From Candidatus Hydrogenedentota bacterium (lineage in GTDB: Bacteria > Hydrogenedentota > Hydrogenedentia > Hydrogenedentales > CAITNO01), in contig SKQZ01000114.1 of NCBI GenBank assembly GCA_007118765.1, forward strand, positions 1 through 10,540: 10,540 nt of DNA. Reading direction: 5' to 3'. Made by a program: the position numbers and the translations under genes. The notes below the pieces were generated by a model, which worked only from the letters and a program-made list of their open reading frames with translations, was not told where the DNA came from and searched no databases. How positions within the stretch are numbered: position 1 is the stretch's first letter; every line of letters starts with the position of its first letter. This document shows positions 1 to 5,865 of this stretch, in pieces.

Positions 1-558
1 ACCGCCGGCATACGCTGGGAACCCCGTTGGGAACATGCCGCCGTTTCCTTTGATGGCATGCTTTACATCCTTGGCGGCGCATCAGAAATAGGTGTCCGCA
101 ACGATGTGTGGCGCTCTGAAGACGGTGTTTCATGGGAACAGGCCGGAACGCTGCCTGAAGCGGTAAAAGGACATACGGCAAGCACCTTCCGAAATGCCGT
201 TTATGTATCCGGCGGCATGGCCAGAAATGGCAAACCACTGCAACAGGTGTGGAAATCATCTGACGGTGTTTCATGGGAAGTGGTCACGGACAATGCGGCG
301 TGGCCTGCCCGCGCACGACACGCCACCGCCGTATATGACAACCGGATTTGGCTGGCAGGCGGTGTTACGGCGGAAGGAGACAGCAACGACGTGTGGCGCT
401 CAAGAAACGGCGCGAACTGGTCACCGGCCCAGCCGGCGGGATGTTTGGGACAGATTGGATGCGACACACAATGCAATGCGACTAAGCGGTATCGGGGGAT
501 TTCGGGCGATATGCTGCTGTTCGGCGCTCTGCTGTCAACACTGCTGTTTTATCGCTGA
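1..558 (+). CDS. Kelch/galactose-oxidase-like beta-propeller protein, 3' end (5' end outside window)
   Basis: The reading frame is open from base 1, so the gene starts left of the window; the Met at base 58 lies inside a kelch blade and is unlikely to be the true start. The 185 visible codons contain three blade repeats with a W-[RK]-S-x-[DN]-G-x-x-W core (Asp/Asn at codons 41, 88 and 136, spacing 47 and 48), separated by H-x-[AS] and GG blade motifs. This is the pattern of kelch-type beta-propellers, which usually serve as binding scaffolds in secreted or surface proteins. After the last blade comes a Cys-containing linker (Cys at codon 148 and two more soon after), then Gly-Asp, a hydrophobic stretch of about 14 residues and a final Tyr-Arg. 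That tail resembles a C-terminal membrane anchor or protein-sorting signal. The gene lies 29 bases upstream of the DUF62 gene, suggesting co-transcription. Ligand and cellular role are unknown. Confidence 0.8.
   Translation, partial: TAGIRWEPRWEHAAVSFDGMLYILGGASEIGVRNDVWRSEDGVSWEQAGTLPEAVKGHTASTFRNAVYVSGGMARNGKPLQQVWKSSDGVSWEVVTDNAAWPARARHATAVYDNRIWLAGGVTAEGDSNDVWRSRNGANWSPAQPAGCLGQIGCDTQCNATKRYRGISGDMLLFGALLSTLLFYR
121..279 (+). repeat. Pair of identical 18-base direct repeats inside kelch blades
   Basis: The 18 bases GACGGTGTTTCATGGGAA occur at 121-138 and again, without mismatch, at 262-279, 141 bases apart. They encode the same Asp-Gly-Val-Ser-Trp-Glu core of two consecutive blades. The third copy (from 406) has diverged. 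DNA-level identity suggests recent duplication or gene conversion between blades. Confidence 0.75.
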
Positions 559-587
559 GAATCACCCCGTTTCCAAAGGGAAAGCGT

Positions 588-1364
588 ATGCCCATCATAA
601 CACTAACAACCGATTTTGGTTCGCGCGACCCCTATGTGGCCGCCATGAAAGGGGTCTTGCGACGCCATTGCCCCGACGTAACGATAGATGACCTGACCCA
701 CGAAATCACGCCCCAGGACATTTTGGAGACAGCCTTGTTTCTGGAGGCCGCCATGCCGTGGTATCCCGAAGACACCGTTCATCTTGTGGTGGTGGATCCG
801 GGCGTGGGCACAAAACGACGCCCCATCGCAGCACGGGCAGGCGGTCATATTTTTGTTGGCCCGGATAATGGGTTGATGACCTTGTGGTTGTTGCGTCATC
901 AACTGGAGTGGGCGTTTCAAATCAAGGCCGGAACAAATGCCAATGCGGTGATTAGCAACACATTTCATGGCCGGGACATTTTTGCGCCTGCCGCCGCATG
1001 GCTTGCGAACGGCGGTGAACCCCATGCGCTGGGCGAAGCGATTGACTCCCTTCAGCAATTGCAACTGCCCCTGCCCAAGCGTGACGGCCCGTATCGCTAT
1101 GGCGTCATTATCCATATAGACCGTTTTGGCAATTGTGTCACAAACATACAACGGGAACAGGAAGCCCACCCATCCCCGGGCGGCACAATACACGTGGGTG
1201 ATCATGTGTTTCCGCTGCACACCACCTATGGCGATGTTGACGCAGGTGCGCCGCTGGCGTTATATGGGAGCAGCGGTCGCCTTGAAATCGCCGTAAACCA
1301 AGGCAACGCGGCGCGACAGTTCGGGCTTGCCCGCATGATGGCGGTTACCCTCAAAGCGACCTGA
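588..1364 (+). CDS. SAM hydroxide adenosyltransferase (DUF62, SAM hydrolase / chlorinase-fluorinase superfamily)
   Basis: This family splits S-adenosylmethionine into adenosine and methionine using water as nucleophile and acts in the cytoplasm; its physiological purpose is not settled. The 258-residue protein is complete and of normal family length. Visible hallmarks are the N-terminal TTDFGSRDPYVAAMKG segment (residues 7-22), DLTHEI (35-40), VVDPGVGTKRRP (68-79), VGPDNG (90-95), NTFHGRDIF (124-132), the IDRFGNCVTNI segment and a C-terminal SSGRLEIAVNQGNAA segment. The Asp-Arg-His triad that marks the hydrolase branch, as opposed to true halogenases, is present as Asp70, Arg77 and His127. 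I see no long insertion of the kind found in fluorinase, so halogenation is unlikely. The ATG at 588 is preceded by an AAAGGGAAAG purine tract and lies 29 bases after the kelch gene stop. The gene converges on the large minus-strand lipoprotein gene. Confidence 0.93.
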   Translation: MPIITLTTDFGSRDPYVAAMKGVLRRHCPDVTIDDLTHEITPQDILETALFLEAAMPWYPEDTVHLVVVDPGVGTKRRPIAARAGGHIFVGPDNGLMTLWLLRHQLEWAFQIKAGTNANAVISNTFHGRDIFAPAAAWLANGGEPHALGEAIDSLQQLQLPLPKRDGPYRYGVIIHIDRFGNCVTNIQREQEAHPSPGGTIHVGDHVFPLHTTYGDVDAGAPLALYGSSGRLEIAVNQGNAARQFGLARMMAVTLKAT

Positions 1365-1423
1365 CCCGCTATTGCACCACAACCTTGACATGCGTTTGTC
1401 TTGTCAGACCTACCAAAGAGAAC

Positions 1424-1453
1424 GCCCGGCATGCTCGCCTGAACACGCCGGGC
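1424..1453. terminator. Hairpin between convergent genes, possible bidirectional terminator
   Basis: GCCCGGC (1424-1430) and GCCGGGC (1447-1453) form a perfect 7-bp GC-rich stem with a 16-base loop. It sits in the 114-base gap where the DUF62 gene and the minus-strand lipoprotein gene run towards each other, the usual place for a shared terminator. There is no clear U-run on either side and the loop is long, so termination is inferred from location rather than from a canonical signal. Confidence 0.4.
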
Positions 1454-1478
1454 CTTGATATCTTCTCTCGTCGCTGCC

Positions 1479-4400
1479 TTAATCCCTGTCGGGATGCGGC
1501 GCGGGATATCTGCCTTCAGGCACCACCCGCACAGGTGTCGTAAACAAGAAGTCCGCACCCGGCATCGATCCTTCAAAACGCAGCTGCGCATAGAAGCCCC
1601 GCCATCCGGTACGGGGGATTTCCGCTCTAATAATCCAACCGCCTTCATCCGGATCATACGGAATCCACTCGGACTGCCAGAGCGGCGGTTGCGAGGATTC
1701 AAGCCTGAAGTCGCGGTGTGTGGGAGCATAGGCGCGCCACGCTCTAATCATGCCGCCACGCGGCATGGTGTCCGCCGTCACCTTGATGCGCGCAAACCTC
1801 CTGGTCACGCCATCCACGATCTCCGTTTGGTCCTCCAGATACTCCCAATTATAAGTCGGCAATACCACAGGTTGCGTCGTGCGGCGGCTCATGTTTCTCA
1901 CGTGGGCCCGATAAAAGGCCAGTATGGTTTCAAGCGTATCAAAGTCTACCATGATGCCGCTGGTCAGACTGTGGTCTGTGTTGGCCGCATAATGCAGGAA
2001 GTTTGAGCCGGGCAAATCATCAAAGTAAAATCTGGACGAATCCGGCAGGAAGAACTGGTCGCCCGTGGAGTTGGCAATCAGTTTGGGCATGGTCAGGATT
2101 TCGCGGTAGGAATAGGGATCCACAATTTCCAGCAGTGATTGTCCGCCGTTGGTATCGAAGCGATTAAAAATGTCAAACTCAACATAATCGCTGAGCGCGC
2201 GGGAGTAGCCCCCAATGATATTATTCGCGGGATCGTTAAACGGATATCCGCGGTACGCATTAAAGTGGTGCTCGATTTGCACCGGCATATTTAATACATC
2301 AATCACCATGGGAATTATGGCAGACACACGCGCTTCACGGCCCAATACCTGGGCATGGGCGGTTTCCGCAACCGCCGTGAGCCACGTGGTCCAACCGCGT
2401 TTGGAAGCGCCCGCCACCACGAAATTGTCAATGTCACGCACTTCTCCGGGTTTTTCCGCCATGAAGTCTTGTATGGTGTCCAGCGCACGTACGGCAGCGC
2501 GGGTCATGGGCAACAATACGGGCCATGTCGGCTCGGGTTCACCCGCCTCCACACTGTTCATGTACTTGTCGTAACTGTAGGCAATGATGGCGTCTTCCCG
2601 CCGCGTACGTCGTTCTCCGGCGAAGGACAGCGGTTGGTTTGGTACGCCGGCAAGCACCGCCACTATCGTACCGGAAGAACGTGCCAGCTCCGCCATAACG
2701 GCGAGCTCCGTGCCGCTGACGCCCCGGCCAATGCTGCCGCCCGAAACCAAGAGCATGGCTGTGTTTTCACGCACGTTATGCGGTTCAATAACAGCCAACT
2801 CATGCTCCCACACCGTCTCATATACATCGTTCGCACTCCGCCATGCTCCCGATGTCATGTTCAAAATAAAGGCGGTTACACGCTCTTCATGAAGGTTGTA
2901 GGTGCGCTGCAAAGAATACTCGTACAAGGGATCGCAAGCGTATACATACCGCTTGATAAGTTCGGCTTCCGGCACAACCAGATCCGAATAGGCAGTCACC
3001 GTTATGGCAATATCATTGAGGTCCTCATAGTTAAGATTGCCAATGATGACAATAACGCGGTTCACGCAATCCGGATCATCTTGTTCCCGGCGTCCCAACC
3101 GCCGCACGATAATGGTGTCGTTCACGCCGTTTCCGTTGGTGTCACGCACTTCATAATCACGGTAAACGTTGGGCGGGTCTGACAGGTCAATGCCTGTGCT
3201 GCCCTCTTTGAACACGGCCACGGCAGGGCCATATCCATCATCGTCAAGATTCCAGTCGCCGGTATTGAAGGTCAATGCGAGTTCGTTGGTAAGAGAGTTT
3301 GCGTCAATAACAACAGCGCGTCCGCTCATCGGCATCACATCCTTGAGTGCGACATGGTCTTCGGGGTCCAGCACAAATTCATCCGTAGCACTGTCAATCT
3401 GCACATGCAACAGACTGTCCGCGTCAAATCTGTCCTCGTTAAACGAGAACGGGGGACGATATACATCGCTGGGACGCAACAGCGCTTCGCCGCTGTTGAT
3501 GTACGCACGGTCTTTCAGATATTTCCAGTAGAAATCGTTTAGGTTCTTGGACTCGGGATCCGTGACCTCTTCCTGTTCATTTAACGCTTCGATTACAGCC
3601 TCGTCCAGCACGGTAAGGAGTCCCACAAACGCCTGTGCAAAGTCCACAGGGAAGAAAGCATCCTCAAGGTAGTCCTCAATTTCCTCTGCAATAGCCTCAA
3701 TAACCCCGATTAACAATACAAGCGGCTCCTCGAAATCGGCGTCATTATGCAAATAGCAGAAAAAGTCCTGCCCCGACAGACTATAGCCCGACATGTCCGG
3801 GCGGTAGGGAAAGAAAAGCGGCGCAGACAACAGCGCATACTCATTGGCGTCAAATCCACGTCCCAATTTCCGTAATTCGCCAACCTCAAGGTCAAGGTCA
3901 AAATCTTCCGGGTCTACATCCGTATTAAGCAGAAAATCTTCGACACGTTGCGCCAGATAAATGGGGGCGCCATCAAGCAACGCCTCCATGAAATCAACCG
4001 GGCGCACCTGTCCGCTTGGCAACGTGTCCGCGGGGACCGGCAGGTTGAGCGGCCCGCCGCCGGTTGTGGTTATGCGCGGTATTTGATATCCGGCATAGGT
4101 GCTTTTGGTAATGGCTTCGGTAATGGCGCTGGCCGCCGAAAGCCGCTGTTTCACATCTATGGCGTCAGGGTCTCCGGCGGCGATACGCGCATTGCGCACC
4201 GTAATGGCCAGCAGTTGCGCCGGGTCCACCACCACATGGCCGAAAGAGTAATCGTAATAACTGCGCTGACCCACATTATCAATGTCATAACTGTATTGGG
4301 GATACATATTAAACAAAACAGCGTTGTGATAAGTGCCGCCTTGCCAGTCGTTCTGCATCACCAACGTAGGCACACGCATTTCCGATTCTGCCAGCAGGTT

Positions 4401-5405
4401 ATGTACGGCCTTTGCAACAGCCAGGAACGTCGCCCCCGCCTCATCCAACTTGGACTCGCTGAAATCGCGCCGCTCAAAAGACGCGGGGATATTGATGTCC
4501 CCAAACTGCAACGCCGCCATTTCTTCAAGGGTGGTGAGCGTACCGATTGCCCGCCAATACTCGGCCCAATTATCGGTGGCTGCCAACCGGTCGTTATAAA
4601 GCGCCTCCAGCGACTTGGACGTCTCGCTGATTGTTTCCGGACGCAACGCCACGGCATAACGCGCTTTCGAGGGCATCCGCAATACGGAGGCTTCGAACCG
4701 ATTCTGCCTCACATTGCCCGGAATGGGGATGGTGCGCCCATCGGGAAGGCGGGCCAACAACATCAACGCTGCGGGGTCCAACACCGGCACGGGCAATCTG
4801 TCAAGCAGCGGCATGGAAATAATGGTGGGAACCGGCCGGTCCCATGCGTCGTATACAAAGAGTTCCCTGGACTTGCCGCCTGTATTTATTACGAACGTTT
4901 CCGACATCAACACGATCTGTTCGTAGGTGGTGGGCGCCAGTTGTTTATTGTCCTTTCTGATGCCAAAGCTGACTGAATTTCTCAACGCGTCCGGCACCGT
5001 AATGGTCACACCCTCCGCACTGACCGACAGCGTATCGGGATCAGGTTGCTGCAGACTGCCCCCGGGAAGCACGGTTATCAGGTCTTCCTTGCGAATTGTG
5101 AATTCGCCCTCGCCCGTGGTGATTCTTAACGTAACCGTATAGACACCGGACGACCTGTATTCATGCACGGGGCTGGGGCCGGTGCCGATGGCGCCATCGC
5201 CAAATGTCCAATGCCATGCGCGGATGGGCGACCGCCCTGTTCTTGTGACATCATTGAAATGCACTTTCAGCGGCGCATCGCCACGCTCCGGGGTGGCTTC
5301 AAATTGCGGATTCGGTTGCACCTCCGTTGTATGCGGACACCCGCTCAACATCATTCCCGCTGTCGCCAACGCAACCACTGTCGCTAACAAATACACCTTA
5401 GGCAT
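1479..5405 (-). CDS. Large lipoprotein: PKD domain, ~690-residue unassigned middle, C-terminal PhoPQ-activated-pathogenicity-related hydrolase domain
   Basis: The product is 1308 residues from the ATG at 5405. I prefer this start to the upstream in-frame ATG at 5480 because it has an AAGGAAAGG ribosome site 9 bases upstream and opens directly into a lipoprotein signal peptide with lipobox Leu-Ser-Gly-Cys (Cys23). Residues about 33-113 form a PKD domain (WHWTFGDG at 64-71, then HEYRSSGVYTVTL). Residues about 115-805 match nothing I recognise; they are acidic and include an Asp-Thr-Asn-Gly-Asn-Gly-type possible calcium loop near 755. Residues about 808-1230 match the PhoPQ-activated pathogenicity-related family (PqaA-like alpha/beta hydrolases): an MTSGAW segment, a VSGG segment, the nucleophile motif GASKRGW (Ser1001), STGDQFF (Asp1116) and NTDHSL (His1145). 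The remaining C-terminus looks like a beta-sandwich. The protein should be membrane-anchored outside the cytoplasm. Substrate is unknown; members of this family are usually only about 450-550 residues. It is divergently arranged with the GH-like gene. Confidence 0.88.
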   Translation of the reverse strand: MPKVYLLATVVALATAGMMLSGCPHTTEVQPNPQFEATPERGDAPLKVHFNDVTRTGRSPIRAWHWTFGDGAIGTGPSPVHEYRSSGVYTVTLRITTGEGEFTIRKEDLITVLPGGSLQQPDPDTLSVSAEGVTITVPDALRNSVSFGIRKDNKQLAPTTYEQIVLMSETFVINTGGKSRELFVYDAWDRPVPTIISMPLLDRLPVPVLDPAALMLLARLPDGRTIPIPGNVRQNRFEASVLRMPSKARYAVALRPETISETSKSLEALYNDRLAATDNWAEYWRAIGTLTTLEEMAALQFGDINIPASFERRDFSESKLDEAGATFLAVAKAVHNLLAESEMRVPTLVMQNDWQGGTYHNAVLFNMYPQYSYDIDNVGQRSYYDYSFGHVVVDPAQLLAITVRNARIAAGDPDAIDVKQRLSAASAITEAITKSTYAGYQIPRITTTGGGPLNLPVPADTLPSGQVRPVDFMEALLDGAPIYLAQRVEDFLLNTDVDPEDFDLDLEVGELRKLGRGFDANEYALLSAPLFFPYRPDMSGYSLSGQDFFCYLHNDADFEEPLVLLIGVIEAIAEEIEDYLEDAFFPVDFAQAFVGLLTVLDEAVIEALNEQEEVTDPESKNLNDFYWKYLKDRAYINSGEALLRPSDVYRPPFSFNEDRFDADSLLHVQIDSATDEFVLDPEDHVALKDVMPMSGRAVVIDANSLTNELALTFNTGDWNLDDDGYGPAVAVFKEGSTGIDLSDPPNVYRDYEVRDTNGNGVNDTIIVRRLGRREQDDPDCVNRVIVIIGNLNYEDLNDIAITVTAYSDLVVPEAELIKRYVYACDPLYEYSLQRTYNLHEERVTAFILNMTSGAWRSANDVYETVWEHELAVIEPHNVRENTAMLLVSGGSIGRGVSGTELAVMAELARSSGTIVAVLAGVPNQPLSFAGERRTRREDAIIAYSYDKYMNSVEAGEPEPTWPVLLPMTRAAVRALDTIQDFMAEKPGEVRDIDNFVVAGASKRGWTTWLTAVAETAHAQVLGREARVSAIIPMVIDVLNMPVQIEHHFNAYRGYPFNDPANNIIGGYSRALSDYVEFDIFNRFDTNGGQSLLEIVDPYSYREILTMPKLIANSTGDQFFLPDSSRFYFDDLPGSNFLHYAANTDHSLTSGIMVDFDTLETILAFYRAHVRNMSRRTTQPVVLPTYNWEYLEDQTEIVDGVTRRFARIKVTADTMPRGGMIRAWRAYAPTHRDFRLESSQPPLWQSEWIPYDPDEGGWIIRAEIPRTGWRGFYAQLRFEGSMPGADFLFTTPVRVVPEGRYPAPHPDRD

Positions 5406-5414
5406 GTTGGTAAG

Positions 5415-5423
5415 CCTTTCCTT
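5415..5423 (-). promoter_or_regulatory. Ribosome binding site that decides the lipoprotein start
   Basis: On the minus strand the bases read AAGGAAAGG, 9 bases before the ATG at 5405. Together with the signal peptide and lipobox that follow, this favours 5405 over the longer frame opening at 5480, whose extra 25 residues would bury the signal peptide. Confidence 0.7.
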
Positions 5424-5543
5424 GTCGCCAAGTACCCAACTACACAACGCCGCTGCCACGATATCCACTATCGTAGCCAAGCCTGTTAATGATACTTAGT
5501 TTGCGATATTTTATGCAAAAAAGTCAAGTGTTTACTGTGTACG

Positions 5544-5566
5544 GATTTGTCCACCCCGCACAAATC
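5544..5566. promoter_or_regulatory. Perfect inverted repeat GATTTGT-N9-ACAAATC, possible operator
   Basis: GATTTGT at 5544-5550 and its exact reverse complement ACAAATC at 5560-5566 flank a 9-base C-rich spacer. The 16-base centre-to-centre distance, about one and a half helical turns, is compatible with a dimeric DNA-binding protein. It lies about 140 bases upstream of the lipoprotein start, next to the AT-rich segment. Operator function is inferred. Confidence 0.4.
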
Positions 5567-5688
5567 AAACTCGTTGGAACAATTATATCCCGCATGCACC
5601 CTATACTACAACCCATGTGCAACGACAATCAAGCCACCCACACCGGATAATTGTGGCTGGACACATGCACACCCCATTCCCCGGGTAT

Positions 5689-5708
5689 TGTCGCACAGCT
5701 GTGCAACA
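5689..5708. promoter_or_regulatory. 20-base near-perfect palindrome, possible operator
   Basis: The core GCACAGCTGTGC (5693-5704) is a perfect 12-base palindrome. Extending it by four bases on each side (TGTC on the left, AACA on the right) adds three more complementary positions and one mismatch. It lies about 160 bases upstream of the GH-like start and about 55 bases upstream of a possible -35 box. A regulator site is inferred from symmetry and location only. Confidence 0.35.
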
Positions 5709-5761
5709 CGACACCACGCAAGGCATTACATACCGGCATGAGTTTATGCTGTTGACAGAAC

Positions 5762-5791
5762 TTGTTGTTGTATGGCGCACTCCCCTACAAT
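5762..5791 (+). promoter_or_regulatory. Possible sigma-70-type promoter for the GH-like gene
   Basis: TTGTTG (5762-5767) and TACAAT (5786-5791) are separated by 18 bases and would start transcription near 5798, giving a leader of roughly 65 bases. The -10 box is close to consensus; the -35 box is weak. A perfect TTGACA at 5753-5758 lies just upstream but has no -10 box at usable distance. Confidence 0.3.
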
Positions 5792-5865
5792 CTCCCAAGA
5801 ACAGGAAACAAGGATTCGACAACACGGTCTATACACAAAGCCACGGTTGAAAGGAAACCAGAATA

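Larger units (their letters stand above)
5406..5865. promoter_or_regulatory. 460-base divergent intergenic region
   Basis: This region separates the minus-strand lipoprotein gene from the plus-strand GH-like gene and must hold promoters for both. I see no convincing coding frame in it. Bases 5488-5531 are clearly AT-rich and contain, on the minus strand, a TTGACT (5527-5522) and a TAAAAT (5513-5508), but their spacing does not make a standard sigma-70 promoter. Further right are an inverted repeat (5544-5566), a palindrome (5689-5708) and two related TGTGCAAC-(AC)-GACA boxes (5616-5627 and 5700-5713). The region is long enough for a regulator site or a small RNA, but nothing shows a small RNA directly. 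Confidence 0.6.

Noticed and set aside
588..1364. Reading the DUF62 gene as a fluorinase or chlorinase
   Set aside because: The Asp70-Arg77-His127 triad of the hydrolase branch is present and no fluorinase-like insertion is visible, so SAM hydrolysis is the better call.
2355..3182. Long plus-strand open frame (275 codons) opposite the lipoprotein gene, and a similar one at 3948-4976
   Set aside because: Antisense shadows of a gene with clear domain motifs; compositions rich in Arg, His and Gln, with no recognisable domains.
5406..5480. 25-residue N-terminal extension of the large minus-strand protein from the ATG at 5480
   Set aside because: It places a hydrophilic segment before a classic lipoprotein signal peptide, while a good ribosome site precedes the ATG at 5405.
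5633..5660. Alternative small stems (AGCCAC/GTGGCT and CCACA/TGTGG) in the divergent region, considered as a riboswitch or small RNA
   Set aside because: The stems are 5-6 bp, share one arm, and match no riboswitch class I know; this much pairing is expected by chance.
5601..5850. Small open frames on both strands in the divergent intergenic region
   Set aside because: His/Cys/Arg/Pro-rich translations, no ribosome sites and no hydrophobic or domain pattern; best taken as non-coding.
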